Shown here: positions 17,605 to 25,309 of the stretch, piece by piece
Position numbering within the stretch: the first letter of the stretch is position 1
Layout: each line of letters begins with the position of its first letter
Position numbers and translations under genes: made by a program
The notes under the pieces: generated by a model
Databases searched by the model: none
What the model was told of the DNA's origin: nothing
Seen by the model: only the letters and a program-made list of their open reading frames with translations
Assembly: GCF_000272475.1 (NCBI RefSeq)
Contig: NZ_AKFJ01000086.1
Location: 1-64,000 of the forward strand
DNA length: 64,000 nt
Reading direction: 5' to 3'
From: Novosphingobium sp. Rr 2-17
GTDB lineage: Bacteria > Pseudomonadota > Alphaproteobacteria > Sphingomonadales > Sphingomonadaceae

Positions 17605-17925
17605 ATGAGTGACGAGCCGCCCACCCAAGGCCCTGTTGGCGAGGATGCGCGCATCAACGCGCTCGACGATCGGCTCAAGGCCCTTCGTGAGCGAGAGGAT
17701 GGGCGCAACCGGCCGGTGGCGGGCGTGGAAACCGATGCGAATTATCGCGCCGGCAGCCGCGTTCTCTCCGAGCTGCTGGGGGGCGTTGTTGGCGGACTGT
17801 TCCTGGGGTGGTTGATCGACCACTTCGCCGGAACGTCGCCTTGGGGTCTGTTGGTGATGTTATTCCTTGGAATATTCGTCGCTTTCAGGAACATAATCCG
17901 GATTTCGAACCGGCGCCCAGATTGA
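17605..17925 (+). CDS. atpI: ATP synthase protein I (AtpI)
   Basis: This 106-residue membrane protein is the usual first gene of alphaproteobacterial F0 operons, where it helps assemble the c-ring. A charged N-terminus (DRLKALREREDGRNRP) precedes two membrane helices (LSELLGGVVGGLFLGWLIDHF and PWGLLVMLFLGIFVAFRN). The ATG at 17605 has GCAGGAG 7 bases upstream; the longer open frame from 17509 lacks a ribosome site. It is followed by atpB after about 77 bases. Confidence 0.9.
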   Translation: MSDEPPTQGPVGEDARINALDDRLKALREREDGRNRPVAGVETDANYRAGSRVLSELLGGVVGGLFLGWLIDHFAGTSPWGLLVMLFLGIFVAFRNIIRISNRRPD

Positions 17926-18002
17926 CTTTTCGGGTCTTCCCCGAAAAGCGTTGAGCGTCGTCGTTCATTGCGACTTCAAGTTCGCGACAAGGGGGTATTC
18001 GC

Positions 18003-18785
18003 GTGGCAGCCGAGGGCAAGGTCGATCCGATGCACCAGTTCCAGCTGGAAAAGCTGGCGGGCGCGGACTGGAATATCGGCGGCTATAATATCGCCTTTAC
18101 CAACAGTGCGCTGTGGATGGCGTTGTCCACCCTCGTGCTGATCGTCTTCGTCGCCGGTGGTCTGCGCCGCCAGCAAGTTCCTGGTCGTTGGCAGATGGCG
18201 GTGGAAACCTTCACCGGCTTCATCGACGGCATGCTGGCCGCCAACGTCGGCAAGGCAGGCAAGAAGTATGTTCCGTACATCTTCTCGCTGTTCATGTTCA
18301 TTCTCTTTGCGAACTTCCTCGGCCTGATGCCGCTTGGCGTGTTCGGCGTGCATCCCTTCACCTTCACCAGCCACTTCTCGGCAACCGGTGTATTGGCGGT
18401 GCTGTCGTTTTCGATCGTGCTGATTGTCGGTTTCGCCAAGCACAAGCTGCACTTCTTCTCGCTGTTCGTGCCGCACGGTACGCCGCTGGTGATGATCCCG
18501 CTGATCTTCGTGGTCGAGCTGATCTCGTTCCTGGTGCGCCCGTTCAGCCTCGGCCTGCGACTGTTCGTTGCGATGATGGCCGGCCACGTTCTGCTTGAAG
18601 TGCTTTCCAGCTTCGTCATCAGCGGCGGCAACGCCGGTCCGGTGCTGTTTGCCATTGCCGGCATTCCCAGCTTCATCCTGATGGTCGGCATCTGCGCGCT
18701 CGAGCTGCTGGTTGCTGGCATCCAGGCTTACGTTTTCGCTCTTCTCACTTGCGTCTATCTGAACGACGCCGAGAACCTTCACTGA
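18003..18785 (+). CDS. atpB: F0F1 ATP synthase subunit a
   Basis: This subunit forms the proton half-channels beside the rotating c-ring in the inner membrane. The 260 residues hold about six helices. The essential channel arginine lies in SLGLRLFVAMMAGH, and FEVxxF-type packing is seen in VVELISFLVRPFSLG. The start is GTG at 18003 behind AGGGGGT; an in-frame ATG at 18030 is a weaker alternative because it removes conserved VDPMHQF context. It lies between atpI and atpE, the standard order. Confidence 0.97.
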   Translation: MAAEGKVDPMHQFQLEKLAGADWNIGGYNIAFTNSALWMALSTLVLIVFVAGGLRRQQVPGRWQMAVETFTGFIDGMLAANVGKAGKKYVPYIFSLFMFILFANFLGLMPLGVFGVHPFTFTSHFSATGVLAVLSFSIVLIVGFAKHKLHFFSLFVPHGTPLVMIPLIFVVELISFLVRPFSLGLRLFVAMMAGHVLLEVLSSFVISGGNAGPVLFAIAGIPSFILMVGICALELLVAGIQAYVFALLTCVYLNDAENLH

Positions 18786-18825
18786 TCTTTATCGCCAACA
18801 GGGTTTACCAAAGGGAGTTTTTGAA

Positions 18826-19050
18826 ATGGACGCAGAAGCTGCAAAGCTGCTTGGTGCCGGTTTCGCCGCCATCGGCGCCGGCCTCGCCTCGATCGGCGTG
18901 GGCAACGTTTTCGCCAAGTTCCTCGAAGGCGCACTGCGCAATCCGGGCGCCGCTGACGCCCAGCAGGGTCGCTTGTTCATCGGTTTCGCCGGTGCCGAGC
19001 TTCTGGGCCTGCTCTCGTTCGTCATCGCCGCGCTGCTGATCTTCACCTGA
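18826..19050 (+). CDS. atpE: F0F1 ATP synthase subunit c
   Basis: This 74-residue proteolipid forms the rotating ring. Helix 1 is Gly/Ala-rich (LLGAGFAAIGAGLASIGVG), the polar loop is RNPGAADAQQ, and helix 2 carries the proton-binding Glu58 in AGAELLGLL. Glu rather than Asp at this position is usual for alphaproteobacteria. An AAAGGGAG-type ribosome site stands before ATG 18826, fitting the high expression needed for a ring of many copies. A strong stem-loop follows the gene. Confidence 0.97.
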   Translation: MDAEAAKLLGAGFAAIGAGLASIGVGNVFAKFLEGALRNPGAADAQQGRLFIGFAGAELLGLLSFVIAALLIFT

Positions 19051-19074
19051 TCACCACGCGCTGCCGAGTAAGGT

Positions 19075-19106
19075 GCGGCCATCCTGACCCTTGGGAGGAT
19101 GGCCGC
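19075..19106 (+). other. Stem-loop after atpE, transcript-processing or attenuation element
   Basis: GCGGCCATCC (19075-19084) and GGATGGCCGC (19097-19106) pair perfectly over 10 bp, with an inner CCC/GGG. No T-run follows, so readthrough into the b' gene is expected. Hairpins after atpE are known to stabilise the c-subunit message and set its excess over the other subunits; that role is inferred here. Confidence 0.6.
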
Positions 19107-19167
19107 AACCTCGGCTGATACGTATTTCCGGCTTCTTCGAGACGCATCGCACTAATAGGGCGGACCC

Positions 19168-19662
19168 ATGCCTCAGATCGCTCAGCTAGGCGAATTCTAC
19201 TCCAGCCAGATATTCTGGCTGTTGGTGTTTTTCGGCATCACCTTCTTCGTCGTCGGACGCGGCATGGTGCCCAAAGTCATGGATACGGTCGCCTCGCGCG
19301 ACAAGCAGATCGCCGATGACCTCAAGGCCGCCGAGCAGGCTCGCGCCGCCGCCGATGCCGAAGAGGAAGCCTGGCGTGCTCGTGAGAATGCCAATCGCGC
19401 CGTCGCGCAGGGCTTGATCGCAGATGCCCGCGCCAAGGCCGCCGCTGAAACTTCAGCCCGCCTTTCCGCCGCGCAAGGCGTAATCGATGCCCGCGTTGTC
19501 GAGGCCGAAACCCGCATTGCCCAGGCTCGCCGTTCGGCTGCTGCCGAAATCGAAGACGTCGCTGCCGACGCAACGCGCGACATTCTCAGCCGCGTCGCCG
19601 GCCTTTCGCTCGACGAAGCCGCAGTTCGCGCCGCCGTGAAGGAGAACCTGGTCCATGGCTAA
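19168..19662 (+). CDS. atpF2: F0F1 ATP synthase subunit b'
   Basis: This is one of the two different peripheral-stalk subunits found in alphaproteobacteria and photosynthetic organisms. The 164 residues comprise one membrane helix at about 12-32 (SSQIFWLLVFFGITFFVVGRGM) and a long Ala/Glu/Arg coiled coil that joins F0 to F1. It pairs with the b subunit encoded next, whose start overlaps this gene by 8 bases. Naming varies: atpG, atpX or atpF2. Being first in order and lacking an N-terminal extension fits b'. Confidence 0.93.
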   Translation: MPQIAQLGEFYSSQIFWLLVFFGITFFVVGRGMVPKVMDTVASRDKQIADDLKAAEQARAAADAEEEAWRARENANRAVAQGLIADARAKAAAETSARLSAAQGVIDARVVEAETRIAQARRSAAAEIEDVAADATRDILSRVAGLSLDEAAVRAAVKENLVHG

Positions 19663-20239
19663 TTCCGTCCAGACCGCGCTCGACCATGAAGCTGCCGAAG
19701 TGACGGGCGCATCTGCCGCTCCGGGAGTGGAGCATGCCGGAACCGAGCATGCCGAGCCGATGCTGCTCGGCTTTGCCCCGCCGGTGGCCGTTGTCAGCAC
19801 CTCGATGATCGTGCTGCTCGCCATCCTAGTATGGAAGGGCGTGCCCAAGCTGATCGCCACCGGGCTCGACACCAAGATCGCCGAGATCAAGGCGCAGCTT
19901 GCCGAGGCCAAGACCCTGCGCGCAGAGGCTGAAGCCTTGCGCAAGGAATATGCCGACAAGATCGCCGGGGCTGAGCATGATGCAGCAGAGATGCTCGATC
20001 ACGCCCGCCACGAAGCGCAGGCGATCATCGCCAAGGCCGAAACCGACGTAGCCGAAGTGATCGTCCGGCGCGAAAGGATGGCTCAGGACAAGATTGGCGC
20101 TGCCGAGCTTGCTGCGGTTACCCAGTTGCGCGCCCAGGCCGCCGCCGCCGCTGCGGCTGCCGCCAAGGGGTTGATTGCCTCCAACCACTCCGCCACCGCC
20201 GACAAGGCGCTGGTCGATCAGGCGATCGCCGGGATCTGA
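19655..20239 (+). CDS. atpF: F0F1 ATP synthase subunit b
   Basis: This second stalk subunit has 194 residues. A 40-residue acidic, His-rich N-terminal extension precedes the membrane helix (PPVAVVSTSMIVLLAILVWKGV), followed by a coiled coil rich in Ala, Glu and Lys (AEIKAQLAEAKTLRAEAEAL). Together with b' it holds the F1 head still during rotation. It overlaps the b' gene by 8 bases, so translation is coupled. It is the last gene of the operon and a clear intrinsic terminator follows 22 bases later. The F1 genes are not in this window, as expected for split atp operons. Confidence 0.95.
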   Translation: MANSVQTALDHEAAEVTGASAAPGVEHAGTEHAEPMLLGFAPPVAVVSTSMIVLLAILVWKGVPKLIATGLDTKIAEIKAQLAEAKTLRAEAEALRKEYADKIAGAEHDAAEMLDHARHEAQAIIAKAETDVAEVIVRRERMAQDKIGAAELAAVTQLRAQAAAAAAAAAKGLIASNHSATADKALVDQAIAGI

Positions 20240-20260
20240 TCTCTCACCTGTGGGTGATGC

Positions 20261-20293
20261 AAAAGGCCTCCGTCTTCGGGCGGGGGCCTTTTT
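20261..20293 (+). terminator. Rho-independent terminator of the atp operon
   Basis: GGCCTCCGTC-TTCG-GGCGGGGGCC forms a 10-bp stem with G-T pairs and a stable TTCG loop. It is preceded by AAAA and followed by TTTTT, 22 bases after the atpF stop. Confidence 0.93.
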
Positions 20294-20355
20294 GTATGCT
20301 TGATCCGCGACGCATAGCGGTTAGGCTACGCGAGATAATAAAGGAGAGGCTGCTT

Positions 20356-20553
20356 ATGTTCGTGAAGTTCACCGGATCCGATCGCACGCCGACCGCCATC
20401 AATGCCGCGCAAGTCACGTTCGTCTCGCAAGTCTCCAGCGGAACCCGCATTCGCTTTGGCGAGGGCCGGGCGGTGACGGTGGTGGAGCCGCTGGAGGAAG
20501 TGATGGAGCGCCTGAACCACACGCTCTCTTTCCCGGCTCCCGAGATCACCTAG
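20356..20553 (+). CDS. Small FlbD-like protein
   Basis: This 65-residue protein has ATG at 20356 behind AAAGGAGAGG, a strong ribosome site. The pattern MFVKFTG, then INAAQVTFVSQV, then GTRIRFGEGRAVTVVEPLEEVMERLN resembles flagellar FlbD proteins and other short beta proteins of that shape. No flagellar gene is near, so I infer only a similar fold. It stands alone between the atp terminator and a 12-bp-stem hairpin, and could be an independently expressed small regulator. Confidence 0.7.
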   Translation: MFVKFTGSDRTPTAINAAQVTFVSQVSSGTRIRFGEGRAVTVVEPLEEVMERLNHTLSFPAPEIT

Positions 20554-20567
20554 GAGTAGAAGACGGC

Positions 20568-20601
20568 CCCCAGTGACGATTCGTTGAATTCGTCACTGGG
20601 G
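20568..20601. terminator. Long perfect hairpin between convergent genes
   Basis: CCCCAGTGACGA (20568-20579) pairs fully with TCGTCACTGGGG (20590-20601) over a 10-base loop. It lies 15 bases after the small FlbD-like gene and 58 bases after the convergent GH16 gene. No T-run is seen on either strand, so it could act on both transcripts as a Rho-assisted or RNA-stabilising stop. Confidence 0.6.
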
Positions 20602-20658
20602 TGCTGCATCCCCCGCGATGATGGAACGACATTGCCAGCCTAGGTGCTGGCATCGACG

Positions 20659-21636
20659 TCAGGTGCTGTTAGGAACGGCATAGGCGTGGATATAGTCGAT
20701 CGCCATGCTGCCGCGGGGAGGGGAGATGGTGGGCGGATCATGGGCCCACGGACCGCCGACAGCGAGATTGACCAGCAAGTACATCGGACGGTGCATGTCC
20801 GGCGGCGTTGGTACGCGCGATACCTGCGAGCCATCGATGTAAAAGGTGATCGAGCGCGCATCCCACAGCATCCCGTATCGGTGGAATTGCGTGGCAGCGG
20901 TGGGCACGGTAATCTCGGCATGGGTATAAGCAGGCTTGGCCGCCCCTTTCGGGTGGGAGACCGTGCTCATGTATATCCGCGAAGGTTCGCGGCCGAGTTG
21001 CTCGAAGATGTCGACCTCGGGCGGCCATGTGCCGTCGGCGGGGAGCAGCCATATGGCCGGCCACATCGAACTGGTGTCGCTCAAGCGGGCGCGGACTTCG
21101 AAATAGCCGTACTTCTGCGCGAAAACGCCCTTGGTATTGAGCTGGCCCGAAGCGTAGCGATAGCCCCACATCTGGCGGGCGGTGGCGGCGTCAACCGGGC
21201 TGGCGGTGATGGTAAGAACGCCGTCGCGAATCGCGAAGGGGTTGAGGTTCAGCGGCTTGTTGCCTGATCCGCGAAATTGCCGATCGACGTAGATCTGCTT
21301 CTCCTGGTTGGTCGGGAGGGTATATGCGGCCAGCCCATGGTTGGCGAAGGTCGTGCGCCACGCCCCGCCTTTACCCTGGCCTTGACCCTGGAAGCGCAGC
21401 TCCGAAAAATCCTCGGTAAAGGTGCGCGTAAGGCCTGCGATGGGAAGCTGGCGCTCGAGCGGGAGCCCCTGGAGGGCCGGCCGCGAATCTGGCTGGGCCA
21501 GCGCCAGGAAATCCGGCCCCGCGATGGCGACGAGCAAGCCGATGGCGCCGACCAGTAAGGCCACGCTGCTGAGCGAAAGGGCGACCCGATAGCGCAACCC
21601 TGCACGCACGATCCCATCGCGGGCTGCCCGGATCAT
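20659..21636 (-). CDS. Membrane-anchored glycoside hydrolase family 16 protein
   Basis: This 325-residue beta-glucanase-type enzyme probably cuts a beta-linked exopolysaccharide. An N-terminal membrane anchor (about 19-40) places the domain outside the cytoplasmic membrane. The GH16 catalytic motif E-x-D-x-x-E is intact as EVDIFE (E207 nucleophile, D209, E212 acid/base), with the family pattern MWPAIWLLPADG before it and YHRYGMLWD-type FHRYGMLWDARSITFYIDG after. Relatives include ExoK/ExsH succinoglycan depolymerases, which set polymer length. The ATG overlaps the stop of the glycosyltransferase gene by 4 bases (ATGA), so the two are coupled. A second GH16 gene lies 1.4 kb upstream. Confidence 0.92.
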   Translation of the reverse strand: MIRAARDGIVRAGLRYRVALSLSSVALLVGAIGLLVAIAGPDFLALAQPDSRPALQGLPLERQLPIAGLTRTFTEDFSELRFQGQGQGKGGAWRTTFANHGLAAYTLPTNQEKQIYVDRQFRGSGNKPLNLNPFAIRDGVLTITASPVDAATARQMWGYRYASGQLNTKGVFAQKYGYFEVRARLSDTSSMWPAIWLLPADGTWPPEVDIFEQLGREPSRIYMSTVSHPKGAAKPAYTHAEITVPTAATQFHRYGMLWDARSITFYIDGSQVSRVPTPPDMHRPMYLLVNLAVGGPWAHDPPTISPPRGSMAIDYIHAYAVPNST

Positions 21637-22876
21637 GCGGTCTGCAGCAGAATGTCAGGGTTCAAGGCCGGCATGGCTTGGCGGGCGATCCATGCAAAGG
21701 CCGCATCGTCCGGGCTGGTCTCTTGTGCGCGGAGAACTTGGGCACCAAGCGCTGCTCCATCGGCCAGTTTCGCCCGCGAGCGGCTATCGACTGGGGCGCT
21801 CCGTAACTCCACGCCTATGCCATCATGTTCCAACTGTGCGATCTGGGCCAGCAGCTCGGCGTCGCCGGAAGGATCACCGATGACAAGAGCCTGAGGTGGC
21901 GCCTTTGCCGATGACAGGGCGACGGGGAAAGCCAGGCGTCTTGCCGCGCCTTCGAGACAGGAAGACGCGAGCATCTTCCACGCGGCGGGGTCGGCACCCA
22001 GAGCCCGAGCGATGCGGCGCGGGTGGCGGGTTTCGGGCCTTCTATCGCGCGAGCGTGACGCAGCGCCGCGCGGATGCCGTCTTTGCGTGCGGCGATCGCC
22101 GTGCGAAGCGCGTCGTCTTGCGCAGACACCTTGAGGTTGTCAGCCAAGGCCAGCATAGCCGACAAGTCTTTCACGCTATGCCGGTGAGAGGTGGAGCTGC
22201 TGTGGCGGCGATAGAAATAGGTCGGTTCCGGAAGATATTCGAACGAAGCGCCGCGATCCATCAGCCGCGCAACGAGATCGTAGTCCTCGGCTATGCGCAG
22301 GCGCACATCGTACTGCACCGCATGGGATCGCAGGAACGCCATGTCGAACAGCGGCTTGAGGTATCCGGCGCTGACCGCGTCTCCGGCGGCGCTGTTGGCG
22401 CGGACGTAGTCGGCCAGGCCGATGCGGTGCGGTTGCGTCCATGCGCCGCCGTCCGCGAACAGCCAGCTCGATAGACGATCGGCATTGGTGCTGAACGACA
22501 CCATGTTGGCCGCTACTATGTGCGCGGAGCGGGCGTGCGCCTGTTGCACCAACCGTTCGATGTGGCGCGGGTGGAGCACATCGTCGCTGTCCAGGATCGC
22601 TGCCCATTGCCCTTGCGCGGCGGCAAGGCTGGTGTTGCGGGCAGCGGAAAGCCCGGCGCGCGGGCCATCGAGGACACGTACCCGTTCATCTGCAACGGCG
22701 TGCGCTTGCGCAACTGCGCGGGTGGTATCGGTCGATCCATCGTCAACCACCAGGATATCCAGCGCCTTGTAGGTTTGTTCGCGGGCGGATTGCAACGCGG
22801 CGCCGATGTACGCAGCGGTATTGCGGGCAACGACGAGTATCGACACGAGAGGGGTGCCGTCCGAGCTCTGGTTCAT
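21633..22876 (-). CDS. Glycosyltransferase family 2, C-terminal part frameshifted
   Basis: This is a GT-A fold transferase, probably adding a sugar to a lipid-linked exopolysaccharide unit. The catalytic domain is intact: VSILVVARNTAAYIGAAL, then DILVVDDGSTDTT, and the metal motif ILDSDDVLHP, with ED in RIAEDYDL. From ATG 22876 this frame stays protein-like to about 22050, then becomes Arg/Ser/Pro-rich and stops at 21815. Another frame takes over at about 22015 (RIARALGADPAAW, then SSCLEGAARRLAFPVAL) and ends at 21633, overlapping the GH16 start by 4 bases. The step fits the loss of one base. It may be a real frameshift, a slip site or a sequencing error. The whole would be about 414 residues. 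Confidence 0.82.
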
Positions 22877-23013
22877 GCGGGCGCAAGCCTCCTTCGGCAC
22901 TTTCGCGCAAGACCGGGGCCACCTCCAAAGTGGACTCCCTTGCAAGCAAGCGCGATCGCGACGGAGACGGGCCGTTCTATTTGCCCCTCACCGTCGCGTT
23001 GAACAAGCCAGCC

Positions 23014-25131
23014 TTAGAACGTGAAGTCACTCTGAGTTAGCGCCATTCCGGACAAGGATGTGACGTGGACTGTCTCGTAATGCTGGGTTGTCACATCGTA
23101 GAGTTTGTAAACGTAGACATTGTGACCGCTGCCGTCGGAGTACACGCCCTTGCTGTAGGTGGAGGTGTCCAAGGTGAAGGTGGAGCCTGTACCAAAGCCT
23201 TTGAACTGCAGCACGTCGCCTCCGGTCGTGCCGGCGCCGTCGAAGTCGAAGACCTTATCGTAGCCTTTGTTCGTCGCGTCGATGTCACTGGCAGAGAGCA
23301 CGAACGTATCCATTCCCCCGCCTCCGGTCAGAAAGTCGTTGCCCTTGCCGCCGTTCAGGGTGTCGTTGCCCCCGCCGCCGCTGATGTTATCGGCGCCGCC
23401 CAGCCCGGATAGCACATTGGTGCCCGAGCCGCCCGTAATCGTATTGGCCAGATCGTTGCCGGTGCCGTTGATCGCGCCGTTGCCCAGCTTCAAATTCTCG
23501 ACATTCGCGCCCAGCGTGAAGGAAACCGAGGCGTGGACCGTATCGGTGCCTTCGTAGGCACGTTCGACGACAGCGTCGTCAATACTGTCGATGGTGTAGC
23601 TATCGTTGCCCAACCCGCCCGTCAGCTTGTACTTGCCGCCAACACCGCTCAGGCTATCGGCGCCGTCCGTCCCGTTCTTGAGCAGGAAGGTATACGTTTC
23701 GGGAGTGACGACCTGTGTCAAACCGCTGCCCGATGCCACTTGTTCCAGCGTATAGGCGTGAACGTAGTCGATCGAGTACGTGCCGGTCGTGGTGTTGCCA
23801 GGCGAACCGCCCCAGCCGCCAACCGCAAGGTTCACCAGCATGTACATCGGCTTGTTCATTGCCGCGGGAGTATCGACCTGGCCGACCTCTACACCGTCGA
23901 TGTAGTATGTCAGGTGATCCTCATCCCATAGCACGCCGTACTTGTGAAATTCAGTGGCAGCGGTGGCGATGTCGATCACTTCGTGCGTGTAGGCTTTCGT
24001 CCCATTGGTATCGGCGATTGACGACATCCAGATCGTGGTGGGGTCACGGCTCAGTTGCTCCATCACGTCCAGTTCGGAAGACCAAGTGCCATCGGCGGGC
24101 ATCAGCCAGAACGCCGGCCACAGTCCTTGGTTCGCAGGTAGCTTGGCGCTGATTTCGAAGTAGCCGTAAAGCTGCGAAAATGTGTCTTTGGTGGTCAGCA
24201 GGCCGGAAGCGTAATCGTAGCCCCACATGCTGTCTGATTGGGAGTCGGTCACCTTAGTGGCCGTGATGTTGAGGACGCCGTTGCTGATGCTGAACGGGTT
24301 GAGGCCCAAGGAGGTGTCGCTCGTGCCCTTGAAGGTGCTGTCGACATAGACCTGCGCTTCGCTGTTGGATGTCAGCGTATAGGCGTTGATGCCGGTGAGC
24401 GCGTACGTGGTCCTCCACAAGCCGCCGTTGGATTGGAGCGACAACGAATTGAACTCGTCCGCGAAGGATAGCGACAACGTGCTGGTGTCGATCGCCAGCT
24501 TGAAGTCTGCGGCGGTGAAGTCCGAAACTTTGTGGTTGCTGAAGACCAGGCCTTCGCCGGTTGAGAGCGTCAATTTCACGTCATTGCCGACTTGCGTCAT
24601 CCGGCTCGTCACCTGATCGAAAGAGGTGAGGCCGAAGCCGTCGAGGCGGACCGAATCCACGCCGTTCTTGAAATCCGTGACGACATCGACGCCGCCGCCC
24701 TTGGCCATGACGAAGATGTCATCGCCATCCCCGCCGATCAGGACATCGTTGCCACCCAGGCCGTTCAACGTCTGGTGCCCGCCCAGGCCGATGAGCACAT
24801 TGTCCAACGCATTGCCGTAGCCGGTCGTGTTGGTCAGCGAGAGGGACAGGATCTCGACGTTGTCGGGCAGCGTGTACGAAACGCCCGAGCGGATCATGTC
24901 GATCCCTTCGCCCGCCAGTTCGGTGACGGTGCAGGACTTGTCGTACACCTGATAGGTGTCGTCACCTTTGCCGCCGGCCATCTTGTCGCTGCCGCCGTTG
25001 CCGAAAATCCAGTCGTTCTTGACTGTGCCGGTCAGGGTTTCGCCGCGACTGGTCCCGTAAATCGATGAATTGCTGGCGGCCATGCCACCGAGAATCTTTC
25101 CAGCGGAATTGCTGTATTTATTGGTAAGCAT
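23014..25131 (-). CDS. Secreted RTX-repeat glycoside hydrolase family 16 protein
   Basis: This roughly 705-residue extracellular enzyme combines calcium-binding RTX repeats with a GH16 domain. Nonapeptide repeats (GGxGxDxxx) occur at about 44-60 (GNGGSDKMAGGKGDD), 115-140 (LGGNDVLIGGDGDDIF) and again near the C-terminus (GGADNISGGGGNDTLNGGKGND). The GH16 domain lies at about 220-470 with ELDVMEQ (E353, D355, E358). No N-terminal signal peptide is present, so export by a type I system through a C-terminal signal is expected. ExsH of Sinorhizobium has the same design and cuts nascent succinoglycan. ATG 25131 is preferred to the TTG at 25155. The upstream DNA is very AT-rich. Confidence 0.92.
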   Translation of the reverse strand: MLTNKYSNSAGKILGGMAASNSSIYGTSRGETLTGTVKNDWIFGNGGSDKMAGGKGDDTYQVYDKSCTVTELAGEGIDMIRSGVSYTLPDNVEILSLSLTNTTGYGNALDNVLIGLGGHQTLNGLGGNDVLIGGDGDDIFVMAKGGGVDVVTDFKNGVDSVRLDGFGLTSFDQVTSRMTQVGNDVKLTLSTGEGLVFSNHKVSDFTAADFKLAIDTSTLSLSFADEFNSLSLQSNGGLWRTTYALTGINAYTLTSNSEAQVYVDSTFKGTSDTSLGLNPFSISNGVLNITATKVTDSQSDSMWGYDYASGLLTTKDTFSQLYGYFEISAKLPANQGLWPAFWLMPADGTWSSELDVMEQLSRDPTTIWMSSIADTNGTKAYTHEVIDIATAATEFHKYGVLWDEDHLTYYIDGVEVGQVDTPAAMNKPMYMLVNLAVGGWGGSPGNTTTGTYSIDYVHAYTLEQVASGSGLTQVVTPETYTFLLKNGTDGADSLSGVGGKYKLTGGLGNDSYTIDSIDDAVVERAYEGTDTVHASVSFTLGANVENLKLGNGAINGTGNDLANTITGGSGTNVLSGLGGADNISGGGGNDTLNGGKGNDFLTGGGGMDTFVLSASDIDATNKGYDKVFDFDGAGTTGGDVLQFKGFGTGSTFTLDTSTYSKGVYSDGSGHNVYVYKLYDVTTQHYETVHVTSLSGMALTQSDFTF

Positions 25132-25309
25132 TACTCTGGAATCCCGTTCACCCAAGGAGATTTGATCAATCCTTGATTATTTTTAGAACGGTGAGGGAAA
25201 TGCGGATGGATTTATCAATGTTATATGAAAATAAAAGTATGAATCTTTTGTATAGAATATGGTGAGAGTTTATACTTATATATTAATAAATAAGTATTTA
25301 TGCATATAT
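25132..25309 (-). promoter_or_regulatory. AT-rich upstream region of the RTX-GH16 gene
   Basis: About 180 bases between the RTX-GH16 start and the stop of the acyltransferase gene are strikingly AT-rich compared with the GC-rich surroundings. They include an inverted repeat ATACTTAT / ATAAGTAT at 25272-25297. This is the expected promoter region and could be bound by a nucleoid-associated silencer such as an H-NS or MucR-type protein. No exact -35/-10 pair is claimed. Confidence 0.6.
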
